From Collinsella sp. TF08-11AT (GTDB lineage: Bacteria; Actinomycetota; Coriobacteriia; Coriobacteriales; Coriobacteriaceae), in the NCBI RefSeq assembly GCF_003437035.1, contig NZ_QSRL01000001.1, positions 467,117-489,984 of the forward strand: DNA of 22,868 bases, read 5' to 3'. The notes below the pieces were generated by a model that saw only the letters and a list, made by a program, of their open reading frames with translations, had not been told where the DNA came from and did no database searches. A program made the translations under genes and the position numbers. Positions 16,017 through 22,868 of this stretch are shown here, in pieces (position 1 is the first letter of the stretch; every line of letters starts with the position of its first letter).

Positions 16017-16739
16017 ATGGCTTCAGATGCAAAAAAGATTCTGCTGGTCGAGGATGAGAAGGCAATCCGTGACGCCGTCGCTGCCTATCTCGAGCGCGAA
16101 GGCTACTGGGTTGTGGGCGTCGGCGACGGCCAGTCCGCGATCGAGGAGTTCGAGAAGCATCAGTTTGACCTGGTCGTGCTCGACCTTATGCTCCCCAAGA
16201 TCCCCGGCGAGCGCGTTTGCCGCACCATTCGCGATACCTCGGATGTCCCCATCATCATGCTGACGGCTAAGGGCGAGATCGAGGACCGTATTATCGGTCT
16301 TGAGCTCGGCGCCGACGACTATCTGATTAAGCCGTTCTCGCCGCGCGAGCTTGTCGCGCGCGTACGCGCCTTGTTCCGCCGTGCCCATCAGGCCGACGAG
16401 CCAGCCGTCGAGGTACTCGACTTCGGCGATCTGGTCATCGATATCTCGGGCCACAAGATTTTGGTCGAGGGCAAGGAAGTCGACCTGACGGCTTCCGAGT
16501 TTAAGCTGCTCACCACGCTTGCCCGTCACCCCGGTCGCGTCTACAACCGCATGGAGCTGGTCGAGAAGGTGCTCGGCTACGACTTTGAGGGCTATGAGCG
16601 CACCATCGATAGCCACGTGAAGAACCTTCGCGCCAAGCTGGGCGATGATCCCAAGAAGCCCAAGTGGCTCTACACCGTCCACGGTGTCGGCTATCGCTTC
16701 GAGGCTCCGGCCAAGACCGATAAGTCGGACGAGAAATAG
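16017..16739 (+). CDS. OmpR/PhoB-family response regulator
   Basis: A 240-residue cytoplasmic transcription regulator. The receiver domain (about 7-122) has the acidic pair Glu12/Asp13, the phosphate acceptor Asp56 in VVLDLMLP, Thr83 in MLTAKG and Lys105 in LIKPFSP. The winged-helix DNA-binding domain (about 135-232) carries the typical VDLTASEFKLLTTLARHPGR start and ends in YTVHGVGYRF. I choose the ATG at 16017; a poly-G ribosome site (AGGGGGG) lies about eight bases upstream. A TTG at 15996 would add seven residues but lacks a site. The partner kinase starts 11 bases after its stop. The regulon is unknown. Confidence 0.95.
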   Translation: MASDAKKILLVEDEKAIRDAVAAYLEREGYWVVGVGDGQSAIEEFEKHQFDLVVLDLMLPKIPGERVCRTIRDTSDVPIIMLTAKGEIEDRIIGLELGADDYLIKPFSPRELVARVRALFRRAHQADEPAVEVLDFGDLVIDISGHKILVEGKEVDLTASEFKLLTTLARHPGRVYNRMELVEKVLGYDFEGYERTIDSHVKNLRAKLGDDPKKPKWLYTVHGVGYRFEAPAKTDKSDEK

Positions 16740-16750
16740 GGAAATCACAT

Positions 16751-18316
16751 ATGACACCTGCGCGCTTTGAAATCGGACAAAAGCACAAGCAGGAGAGCGA
16801 GGCGGGTTCCAAGGCTAGTTGGAACACGCCTCGTTCCGATTCACGGCCAACGATGAGCTATCCCTCGCGCATGGCACTTGCTTTTGCTCTGACATCGCTC
16901 ATGACGGTATTGGTGCTGGTGGGCGTGGTCTCTGTTGTGTGGGGCACGGTCTTTTCGGATTACACGCGCTCCAATATCGTCGAAATCGCAAATTCCGCTG
17001 CCGAAAAGCTTGCGACGTCGTATGAGGAAAACGGCAATTGGACTGCGGGCGAGCTACGTACGGTCGCGACATCGAGTTTGGTGTCCGACGATTTGGGTAT
17101 GCAGGTCGTCAACAAGAAAGGCGTTGTCGTTTATGACGACTCATGGCCTTCGGCAAGCGCGACCGCCGATGTGCGCGAGAACGAATCGCCGTCGAGCAGC
17201 TCGAGCGGGAAAAAAGCATCGCATAGTCCGGTCTCGTCGGCTCCCACCGGCTCCGATAGCGTTGCAAACGTCGAAATCATAACGTCTTCCGGCGAGCATG
17301 TCGGACAAGTAAAGCTGTGGGCCATCGGCTCCGATGCCTTGCTCACCAAGGCAGATTCTGCGTTTAGGGAGAAGACCTTTAACGCCATGGCCCTTGCTGC
17401 GGTTGTTGCAGTTTGCATTTCGGTCGTTATCGGATCACTCGTGTCGCGCATGCTCACCAAGCCGATTCACCGTATTACCAGCACGGCCAAGCAAATTCGC
17501 GATGGCGATCTGTCTGCTCGTACGGGCTTGCGCGGCGATGACGAGATTGATCAGCTGGGTGAGACCTTCGATGAGATGGCCACTTCGCTCGAGAAGGATA
17601 TGAAACACGAGAAACGTTTGACCTCGGACGTGGCTCACGAACTTCGTACTCCGCTTATGGCCATGCTCGCAACGGTCGAGGCCATGCAGGATGGCGTATA
17701 TCCTACCGACGATGAGCACTTGGAGACTGTTGCTTCCGAGACGCGTCGCCTGGCTCGTCTGGTGCAGCAGATGCTCGACCTGTCGCGCATGGAAAACAGC
17801 ACGGCTCCGCTCAACCTTGAGCCGGTGGACATGGTTCCTTTCGTGCGTTCCATCGTCAATGCCCAGGAGCGCCTGTTTGTCGACCGCGATCTGCGCTTGC
17901 GCTTTGCTGACGAGACCCAAGGTCACGACGATGTCGTCGAAGCCGATCCCGACATGATCACACAATGCGTCATCAATCTCATGAGCAACGCCATGCGCTA
18001 CACCCCCGAGGGCGGTTGGGTCGTGGTGTCGGTGCTCAGTGACCGCAAACACGTCAGCATTGCCGTTTCTGATACCGGCATCGGTATTGCCAAGGATGAC
18101 TTGTCGCGCATCTTCGGCCGTTTTTGGCGCGCCGATGCCAGCCGTGCCCGTGAGGCGGGCGGTCTGGGCGTGGGCCTCGCCGTGACTAAACAGATCGTCG
18201 AGCGCCATCACGGCTACATATCCGTGGAGTCGGAGCTTGGAAAGGGTACGACTTTTACGATTCATCTGCCTCGCGAGCACACGGCGGACGCGGCATCTAC
18301 TACAATGGAGCACTAG
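16751..18316 (+). CDS. Membrane sensor histidine kinase
   Basis: A 521-residue kinase, partner of the preceding response regulator. An unusually long N-terminal cytoplasmic stretch of about 40 polar residues precedes helix 1 (about 42-66). The extracellular sensor (67-210) contains a serine-rich low-complexity part (about 133-170), then helix 2 (about 211-233) and a HAMP linker (234-287). The phosphorylated His296 sits in DVAHELRTPL. The ATPase domain has the N-box INLMSNAMRYTP (408-419), DTGIGI (441-446), FGRFWRAD (455-462) and GLGVGLAV (471-478). The signal is unknown. The first ATG has only a weak ribosome site (AGGGA). An internal ATG at residue 35 would remove the long tail and keep all domains, so the start is uncertain. 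Confidence 0.93.
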   Translation: MTPARFEIGQKHKQESEAGSKASWNTPRSDSRPTMSYPSRMALAFALTSLMTVLVLVGVVSVVWGTVFSDYTRSNIVEIANSAAEKLATSYEENGNWTAGELRTVATSSLVSDDLGMQVVNKKGVVVYDDSWPSASATADVRENESPSSSSSGKKASHSPVSSAPTGSDSVANVEIITSSGEHVGQVKLWAIGSDALLTKADSAFREKTFNAMALAAVVAVCISVVIGSLVSRMLTKPIHRITSTAKQIRDGDLSARTGLRGDDEIDQLGETFDEMATSLEKDMKHEKRLTSDVAHELRTPLMAMLATVEAMQDGVYPTDDEHLETVASETRRLARLVQQMLDLSRMENSTAPLNLEPVDMVPFVRSIVNAQERLFVDRDLRLRFADETQGHDDVVEADPDMITQCVINLMSNAMRYTPEGGWVVVSVLSDRKHVSIAVSDTGIGIAKDDLSRIFGRFWRADASRAREAGGLGVGLAVTKQIVERHHGYISVESELGKGTTFTIHLPREHTADAASTTMEH

Positions 18317-18375
18317 CTTTTCGCTATTCGGTGAAGGAGGGGTTTCGTCCCTGCCGCTCCGAGTTTGCGAAAACG

Positions 18376-18393
18376 TGCGGGAAAGAACCCGCA
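18376..18393 (+). other. Hairpin upstream of purC
   Basis: TGCGGG (18376-18381) pairs with CCCGCA (18388-18393) around AAAGAA. It lies in the 109-base gap between kinase and purC, without a proper T run, and may be a weak terminator or a leader structure. Confidence 0.35.
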
Positions 18394-18425
18394 TTACTGT
18401 CGTATTTTGGTAAGGAGTGACTCAC

Positions 18426-19313
18426 GTGACAACGATGGAGCGTCGTCCGGATTCCCGTGGCAAGGTTCGTGATATCTACGATGCCGGTGAAAACCTGCTG
18501 ATGGTCGCCACCGACCGCATTTCTGCGTTCGACTTCATTCTTCCCGACGAGATTCCGTTTAAGGGAGAGGTGCTCAACCGCATCTCGGCATTCTGGTTCG
18601 ATAAGTTTGCCGGCATCGTTCCCAACCACCTCGTTTCCATCGACCCGGCGGATTTCCCCGAGGAGTTTGCTGAGTATCGTGACTACCTCGCCGGCCGCGC
18701 CATGCTGGTTAAGAAGGCCCAGACGATTCCTATCGAGTGCATCGTCCGCGGCTATCTGACCGGTTCGGGCAAGAAGACCTACGACGAGAACGGCACCGTC
18801 TGCGGCATCCAGCTGCCTGAGGGCCTGACCGAGGCTTCCAAGCTTCCCGAGCCGCTGTTCACGCCGTCCACGAAGGCCGAGATCGGTGACCACGACGAGA
18901 ACATCTCGTTCGAGCGTTGCTGCGAGATCGTGGGCGAGGACATCGCCACGCAGATTCGCGACCTTTCCCTCAAGATCTACAAGGCTGCCGCCGAGTATGC
19001 AGCGACCCGTGGCATCATCATTGCCGACACCAAGTTCGAGTTCGGTGTCATCGATGGCAAGGTTACGCTGATCGACGAGTGCCTCACGCCCGACTCCAGC
19101 CGTTTCTGGCCTGCCGCCAGCTACGAGGAGGGCAAGATTCAGCCCAGCTACGACAAGCAATTCGTCCGCAATTGGCTCAAAGCCAACTGGGATATGACGG
19201 GGGAGACCCCGCATCTGCCCGCCGAGGTCATCGATGGCACGTCCGAGCGCTATCGCGAGGCCTTCCAGATCATCACGGGCTCCCAGTTCACAAGCATGAA
19301 GGAGAACGCATAA
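18426..19313 (+). CDS. purC: SAICAR synthetase
   Basis: Phosphoribosylaminoimidazole-succinocarboxamide synthase, which joins aspartate to CAIR with ATP in purine synthesis. The 295 residues fit the longer, single-domain form. It begins with RGKVRDIYDAG (11-21), the nucleotide-binding start. It has the family signature IPIECIVRGYLTGSG (101-115), ADTKFEFG (200-207) and LIDECLTPDSSRFW (215-228). The start is GTG at 18426, eight bases after AAGGAG (18412-18417). A GTG at 18417 overlaps that site and an ATG at 18435 is too far. The next gene begins directly after its stop, so both are likely one transcript ending at the terminator at 19950. Its product is the substrate of purB. Confidence 0.97.
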   Translation: MTTMERRPDSRGKVRDIYDAGENLLMVATDRISAFDFILPDEIPFKGEVLNRISAFWFDKFAGIVPNHLVSIDPADFPEEFAEYRDYLAGRAMLVKKAQTIPIECIVRGYLTGSGKKTYDENGTVCGIQLPEGLTEASKLPEPLFTPSTKAEIGDHDENISFERCCEIVGEDIATQIRDLSLKIYKAAAEYAATRGIIIADTKFEFGVIDGKVTLIDECLTPDSSRFWPAASYEEGKIQPSYDKQFVRNWLKANWDMTGETPHLPAEVIDGTSERYREAFQIITGSQFTSMKENA

Positions 19314-19889
19314 GTGAGTACCCGTAGCGCCACGAACAAGCGCACGCAATCCCACGAGGTTACCGGGGTTGCGCGCAAGTCCGCTGCATCCGCCAAGCCC
19401 GCCCGTCAGGCAGCGAGCTCTGTCCGCGTCGTGCCGGCTTCGTCTAAGGCACGCCGCAAAGAGCTCGAGAAGGGCGAGAACCTCGAGGGCCTCTCTAAAG
19501 AGGAGAAGCGCGCCCGCAAGGCTAAGCAGCGCGCCAAGGAGGATCGCATCTACACGGTGTCGAATATCCTTCTCAAGCAGGATGAGGACTACACCAAGCG
19601 CCGCCGCATCTGGTGGGCCGTGCTCACTATCGGCATGGTGCTCGTCGTGGCCATTTGGGCTTCGCTGTACTTCGCTCCCGCTGGCATGGTGTCCAGCCCT
19701 GTCCAGATGGTCGGCATTGTTTTGTCCTACGTCGTCATTTTGGGTGACTTCATCTACGACTTCGTTCGTATTCGTCCCCTGCGCAACATGTACCGCACGC
19801 AGGCCGAGGGCATGTCCGAGAACAAGCTCAACGCCCTTATCGAGCGCTCGGCTGCCGAGGAGGACAAGAAGGACTCCAAGAAGAAGTAG
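19314..19889 (+). CDS. Two-helix membrane protein of unknown function
   Basis: A 191-residue protein. The first 95 residues are polar and rich in Lys, Arg and Ala, with a charged helical part (about 44-78) that could form a coiled coil. Two membrane helices follow (about 99-120 and 130-152), then a short charged C-terminal helix and a KKDSKKK tail. Both ends are probably cytoplasmic. The GTG start abuts the purC stop, with AAGGAG nine bases upstream inside purC, so translation is likely coupled. I recognise no family; the link to purine synthesis may be only positional. Confidence 0.8.
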   Translation: MSTRSATNKRTQSHEVTGVARKSAASAKPARQAASSVRVVPASSKARRKELEKGENLEGLSKEEKRARKAKQRAKEDRIYTVSNILLKQDEDYTKRRRIWWAVLTIGMVLVVAIWASLYFAPAGMVSSPVQMVGIVLSYVVILGDFIYDFVRIRPLRNMYRTQAEGMSENKLNALIERSAAEEDKKDSKKK

Positions 19890-19919
19890 CGTTTGCATGC
19901 ATACTTATCGCTAAGATAT

Positions 19920-19950
19920 AAGGCGCGTCGTTTTTGCGGCGCGCCTTTTT
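19920..19950 (+). terminator. Terminator of the purC unit
   Basis: AAGGCGCG (19920-19927) pairs with CGCGCCTT (19940-19947), with a partly paired inner loop holding five T, and the stem runs into T (19946-19950). Confidence 0.88.
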
Positions 19951-19978
19951 ACTGTTCTATAGATAGATGGAGTGGCAC

Positions 19979-21259
19979 ATGATTCGAGCTGCCCTGACGG
20001 TCGAAGAGGCTCTGGAGGGCATGAAGGCCCTAGAGCCCAAGATTAAAAACTATGCGCGCCTGGTTGTCCGCAAGGGCGTAAACGTCAAGCCCGGTCAGGA
20101 GGTTGTCGTTCAGTCTCCGGTCGAGTGCGCGCCGTTTGCGCGCGTGGTGGTCGCGGAGGCCTATGCCTCCGGTGCCGGTCACGTGACGGTTATTTGGGCC
20201 GATGACGCCGTGACGAGGCTCACGTACGAGCATGTCGAGAAAAGCTATTTTGAGCAGACGCCCGAGTGGAAGCGCCTGCAGCTTGATTCACTGGCCCAGG
20301 ATGGTGCCTGCTTTATCTTTATCGAGGGTGCGGACCCTGCCGCTCTTAAGGGCATCGATCCCGCTAAGCCTGCTGCAGCTTCTAAGGCAAGGAACACGCA
20401 GTGCAAGGTCTTCCGCCGCGGACTGGACTACAACATCAACCCGTGGTGCATCGCCGGCGCGCCGGTCGTTGCCTGGGCGCGCGAGGTGTTCCCGGGAGAC
20501 GCCGATGAGGTTGCAATCTATAAGCTGTGGAATGCGATTCTGCATACCGCTCGCGCCGATGGCCAGGACCCGGAGAGCGACTGGGAACTCCATGACGCCG
20601 CATTCGAAAAGAACCTGCGTTTCCTGAACGACAATCGTTTCGACTACCTGCATTACACCTCGGCAAATGGAACCGATCTGACGATTGGCATGACGAAAGG
20701 TCACGAGTGGGCCGGCGGCAAGGGCAAGACGCCCGATGGGCACCCCTTCTTCCCCAACATTCCCACCGAGGAAGTCTTCACCTCGCCTGATCGTATGCGT
20801 GCCGACGGTATCGTGTATTCGGCTATGCCGCTCATTCACCACGGTAACAAGGTTGACGATTTTTGGATTAAGTTCGAGGCGGGCCGCGTAGTGGACTACG
20901 ATGCCCGCGTGGGTAAGGCGACGCTTGCGAGCATTATTGACACCGATGAAGGTGCCGCTCATCTGGGTGAGGTCGCGCTTATCTCCAAGAACACGCCGAT
21001 CCGTGAAAGTGGCGTTCTATTCTATGACACGCTCTATGATGAGAACGCTAGCTGCCATCTCGCGCTGGGTGTCGGTTTCCCCGAATGCATCGAGGGTGGG
21101 TATGACATGTCCAAGGAGGAGCTCCTGGAGCATGGCGTTAACGTCTCGAGCACGCACGTCGATTTTATGATCGGCACGGACGATATCGATATTACGGGCA
21201 TTACGCCTGATGGACGTGAAGTTGTGATTTTCCAGAACGGCCAATGGAGTTGGGAATAG
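19979..21259 (+). CDS. M29-family metal-dependent aminopeptidase
   Basis: A 426-residue cytoplasmic enzyme of the AmpS/AmpT (M29) type, removing N-terminal residues from peptides using two metal ions. The expected ligands can be seen: Glu264/265 in NIPTEEVFTSP, Glu331 in LGEVALI, His360 in NASCHLALG, and His393 and Asp395 in STHVDFMIG. Tyr353 in YDTLYDEN matches the conserved tyrosine. I choose the ATG at 19979, with GGAG six bases upstream. An ATG at 19967 would add four residues but lacks a ribosome site. It is a single gene between two strong signals: the purC terminator before it and the tRNA-Lys promoter, whose -35 box lies inside its last codons. Confidence 0.93.
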   Translation: MIRAALTVEEALEGMKALEPKIKNYARLVVRKGVNVKPGQEVVVQSPVECAPFARVVVAEAYASGAGHVTVIWADDAVTRLTYEHVEKSYFEQTPEWKRLQLDSLAQDGACFIFIEGADPAALKGIDPAKPAAASKARNTQCKVFRRGLDYNINPWCIAGAPVVAWAREVFPGDADEVAIYKLWNAILHTARADGQDPESDWELHDAAFEKNLRFLNDNRFDYLHYTSANGTDLTIGMTKGHEWAGGKGKTPDGHPFFPNIPTEEVFTSPDRMRADGIVYSAMPLIHHGNKVDDFWIKFEAGRVVDYDARVGKATLASIIDTDEGAAHLGEVALISKNTPIRESGVLFYDTLYDENASCHLALGVGFPECIEGGYDMSKEELLEHGVNVSSTHVDFMIGTDDIDITGITPDGREVVIFQNGQWSWE

Positions 21260-21278
21260 CCCCAGACCGTGGTACAAT
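21250..21278 (+). promoter_or_regulatory. Promoter of tRNA-Lys
   Basis: TTGGGA (21250-21255) and TACAAT (21273-21278) are 17 bases apart; transcription should begin near 21285, just before the tRNA at 21288. The -35 overlaps the last codons of the aminopeptidase gene. Confidence 0.7.
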
Positions 21279-21287
21279 GCCACCCGC

Positions 21288-21363
21288 GGGCCGTTAGCTC
21301 AGCTGGCAGAGCAGGGGACTTTTAATCCCAAGGTCCAGGGTTCGAACCCCTGACGGCCCACCA
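21288..21363 (+). tRNA. tRNA-Lys(UUU)
   Basis: The acceptor stem is GGGCCGT/ACGGCCC, the anticodon loop is CTTTTAA (anticodon TTT), the T-loop is GGTTCGAACC, the discriminator base is A21360 and the CCA at 21361-21363 is encoded. A shrunken copy lies 140 bases downstream. Confidence 0.97.
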
Positions 21364-21403
21364 TAGAATAGAAAAGCGACTGGCGGATGCCGGCCGCTTT
21401 TTT
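21362..21403 (+). terminator. Terminator of tRNA-Lys (repeat R1)
   Basis: After CATAGAATAGAAA (21362-21374), GCGACTGGC (21376-21384) pairs with GCCGGCCGC (21389-21397) with one mismatch and one G-T pair, followed by six T (21398-21403). The whole block recurs in altered form at 22528-22595. Confidence 0.88.
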
Positions 21404-21416
21404 GTTGCCGCGACAT

Positions 21417-21443
21417 GGGTTCGAACCCGAAAGGGCGCGGAGC
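21417..21443. repeat. T-arm-like palindrome downstream of tRNA-Lys
   Basis: GGGTTCGAACCC is a perfect palindrome of T-arm type, followed by GAAAGGGCGCGGAGC. It closely matches 3874-3900 after tRNA-Gly. The next 56 bases (21444-21499) are dense in small hairpins: AAACGC/GCGTTT at 21449-21464 and GGCGC/GCGCC at 21482-21494. Confidence 0.5.
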
Positions 21444-21499
21444 TGAGTAAACGCGTGAGCGTTTGCCAGCGCAGCGCGCAAGGCGCGAAGCGCCGCAGC

Positions 21500-21538
21500 G
21501 GCCGTCTGCAGAGCAGGCCGAACCTCTGACGGCCCACC
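21500..21538 (+). pseudogene. Shrunken tRNA-Lys copy
   Basis: The 39 bases read as tRNA-Lys with two internal deletions. GGCCGT (21500-21505) is the 5' acceptor strand. CTGCAGAGCAGG (21506-21517) matches the D-arm part CTGGCAGAGCAGG. CGAACCTCTGACGGCCCACC (21519-21538) matches 19 of 20 bases of the T-arm and acceptor end at 21343-21362. The D-stem 5' half, the anticodon arm and part of the T-arm are gone, so it cannot act in translation. It lies 18 bases before the traX-like gene. Confidence 0.75.
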
Positions 21539-21556
21539 CAAAGAAAGGAAAACGAA

Positions 21557-22354
21557 ATGAAAACAGATAGATACGGAATTAGCGGCAGCACATTAAAGAT
21601 AATAGCGGCCATTTCGATGGTTCTCGATCATGTAAGCAGGATCGTCCTGACCAATGGAATCATGACTCACGCATCGTACAATCAGATATCAGACGAACAG
21701 TGGGCGATTCTAAGCGAGGCTTCGGATGTGCTTCATGTTCTTGGCAGGATTGCATTTCCCTTATTTTGCTTTTTGATAGTTGAGGGATTTTTGCATACTC
21801 ATGACATAAAGAGGTACCTGCGAAATATGCTTGTCTTCGCAATCATTGCGGAGCCCATATACGATTTCGTTCAAACCGGGCAACTATTTGACCTTCGGCA
21901 ACAAAATGTTATGTGTGAGCTCCTGCTTTGCTTGGTCTTCTTGATAATTCTGGAAAAGATACAAAGCCTTTCAAAATGGAAGAGGTACATCGCAGAAACT
22001 GCTCTGATTGTTTTGACAGCACTGGCAGCTGAATACACTAAACTAGATGGCGGTGTGTATGGCATTCTGCTTGTGGCTGCATTCTATTTATTCCACGACA
22101 GCAAGGCCAAGATGTTCTTTGCTGCAGTATGCGCAGTGCTCCTTTCGTCATGCCATATAGTTGGCGGCGGATTTGAGTTTGCTACAGCTAATATATTTAA
22201 TCCTGATGTTGCCGCCGCGGTCGTTTCGTTGCTGCTTATCAATCTTTATAATGGCAAGCGAGGGCTGAAGCTCAAATATTTCTTCTACATTTTCTATCCG
22301 GCTCATCTTGCTCTGCTTTATGGTGTCTCACTTATTGTTTTGAACTGTCTTTAA
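21557..22354 (+). CDS. TraX-family membrane protein
   Basis: A 265-residue integral membrane protein with about seven or eight helices. Typical TraX features are the start LKIIAAISMVLDHV (about 13-26), LGRIAFPLFCFLIVEGF (about 62-78), the loop ending in QQNVMCELLLCL, and a final YPAHLALLYG (about 247-256). TraX was named for N-acetylation of F-pilin, but most chromosomal relatives have no conjugation genes nearby and probably act as acyltransferases on other surface molecules. AAAGGA lies about seven bases before the ATG. Its base use is much more AT-rich than the rest of the window, and it lies between tRNA-derived repeats, both pointing to transfer. No other conjugation gene is present. Confidence 0.88.
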   Translation: MKTDRYGISGSTLKIIAAISMVLDHVSRIVLTNGIMTHASYNQISDEQWAILSEASDVLHVLGRIAFPLFCFLIVEGFLHTHDIKRYLRNMLVFAIIAEPIYDFVQTGQLFDLRQQNVMCELLLCLVFLIILEKIQSLSKWKRYIAETALIVLTALAAEYTKLDGGVYGILLVAAFYLFHDSKAKMFFAAVCAVLLSSCHIVGGGFEFATANIFNPDVAAAVVSLLLINLYNGKRGLKLKYFFYIFYPAHLALLYGVSLIVLNCL

Positions 22355-22527
22355 AAACTCTCAAACAAGTCTCTGAAAGCAGAACTAAATTGACCCTAAG
22401 ACTGCTTGTGAATTTCCGGAAGACCTGTGAGATACGAGGATAGACAACGAGGGCTGTAGAAAGATGCTTCGAAAGCATGAATGGCAGCGAGAAAATGAGT
22501 TCGGAAGAACCCCTCTGGATGCTCCAG
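22355..22527. other. Gap after the traX-like gene, no gene seen
   Basis: AT-rich sequence without a supportable reading frame. It holds two small hairpins: ATGCTT/AAGCAT near 22464-22478 and CTGGA/TCCAG at 22515-22527, the latter immediately before repeat R2. Confidence 0.5.
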
Positions 22528-22595
22528 CATAGAATAGAAAGCGATCGGCTCCGGCTGGTCGCTTTTTTGTTACCGATGCACGGTTCGAACCCGAA
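22528..22595 (+). repeat. Second copy of the tRNA-Lys downstream block (R2) with terminator
   Basis: CATAGAATAGAAA (22528-22540) is identical to 21362-21374. It is followed by a hairpin of the same shape (GCGATCGGCT with GGCTGGTCGC, 22541-22562, using G-T pairs), six T (22563-22568), GTTACCG, and CGGTTCGAACCCGAA (22581-22595). The paired changes in the stem keep the hairpin, so it probably works as a terminator for the traX-like gene. Confidence 0.7.
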
Positions 22596-22760
22596 CTTCT
22601 ATATATAGGAACGCTTGGCGAACAAAACCTGCCTTTTACCGACGGGAAACAAATAACCGATGCTTTTGGAGTAAAGTGGCGCTCCAGAGATGACCGATGC
22701 CTCAACATCTATAAACCAGCTGGTCACCGCCAATATCAGAAGCTGATGCTTCAGTTATAA
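22581..22760 (+). other. Open frame of unknown status, possible gene remnant
   Basis: From the T-arm-like repeat to a TAA at 22758-22760 one plus-strand frame stays open for 59 codons. It reads like protein in its second half, with GEQNLPFTDGKQ, TDAFGVKWRSRDD and NIYKPAGHRQYQ among the segments. There is no start codon with a ribosome site. It could be the tail of a gene cut off by the repeat, or chance. Confidence 0.25.
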
Positions 22761-22780
22761 CCTCAGTGACGTGACTGAGG
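22761..22780. repeat. Near-perfect palindrome
   Basis: CCTCAGT (22761-22767) and ACTGAGG (22774-22780) flank GACGTG. No T run follows. The remaining 88 bases to the window edge are GC-rich and hold no feature I can support; a frame opening at the ATG at 22805 runs off the edge but has no ribosome site. Confidence 0.45.
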
Positions 22781-22868
22781 GACCTATTCATTTGTGAACA
22801 AAATATGGAGTGCGCGATTCCCGCCCCCGGCGCCCCTCCGGTCTGGCAATATATCTCCTTGCCGCGCG

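Larger units (their letters stand above)
21364..22595. mobile_element. Candidate decayed insertion at tRNA-Lys carrying a traX-like gene
   Basis: Two diverged copies of the tRNA-Lys downstream block bracket the segment: R1 at 21362-21431 and R2 at 22528-22595. A partial tRNA-Lys copy lies at 21500-21538. The gene inside is about 40% GC in the part I counted, against clearly higher values in the neighbouring core genes. No integrase is seen. A duplication followed by decay would look similar. Confidence 0.4.

Noticed and set aside
16023..16757. Minus-strand frame opposite the response regulator
   Set aside because: It mirrors the regulator gene almost exactly and has no domain of its own.
18324..19898. 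Long minus-strand frame opposite purC and the membrane protein
   Set aside because: Same antisense effect; it covers two well-supported plus-strand genes and has no ribosome site.
21299..21612. Minus-strand frames across tRNA-Lys (GRQGFEPWTLG-type peptide)
   Set aside because: This is the familiar false protein produced by translating a tRNA backwards.
1..22868. CRISPR array
   Set aside because: No regularly spaced direct repeats are visible; the CTAATGTAA boxes are irregular and inverted.

Overview
The window looks like chromosomal DNA of a high-GC Gram-positive gut actinobacterium of the class Coriobacteriia, most likely Collinsella or a close relative. This is inferred from the LPxTG-anchored SpaA-type surface protein, the GC-rich codon use, the TSCPD and Tat-lipoprotein gene pair and general gene style; no marker gene is present to prove it. 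About 18 protein genes and two intact tRNA genes fill most of the sequence.

Left edge (1-3700): one large minus-strand gene encodes a cell-wall-anchored adhesin with a thioester domain, six SpaA/Cna-B-type repeats and an LPATG sorting signal. A tRNA-Gly(CCC) follows at 3743-3817 with its own promoter and terminator.

Accessory island (3818-10054): the last 14 bases of tRNA-Gly are repeated exactly at 10041-10054, just before purB. The segment between the copies holds a tightly coupled three-gene restriction-modification operon, read leftward: a small regulator, a nuclease-methyltransferase fusion and a specificity subunit. It also holds an AlbA_2/ATPase-type regulator. The operon promoter has a perfect palindrome between its -35 and -10 boxes. 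The AlbA_2 gene promoter region carries five copies of a CTAATGTAA-type box arranged as inverted repeats. No HsdR translocase and no integrase are present.

Core region (10157-21259, all plus strand): purB with a strong terminator; a membrane-tethered substrate-binding protein coupled to a diguanylate cyclase; a TSCPD protein coupled to a Tat lipoprotein; an OmpR-type response regulator with its histidine kinase; purC with a two-helix membrane protein; and an M29 aminopeptidase.

Right edge (21288-22868): tRNA-Lys(UUU) is followed by its terminator, by a 39-base shrunken copy of the same tRNA, and by an AT-rich traX-like gene. A second degenerate copy of the tRNA downstream region (CATAGAATAGAAA, hairpin, T run, TTCGAACCCGAA) follows. 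This looks like a second, smaller, decayed insertion at a tRNA 3' end. The last 500 bases hold no convincing complete gene.
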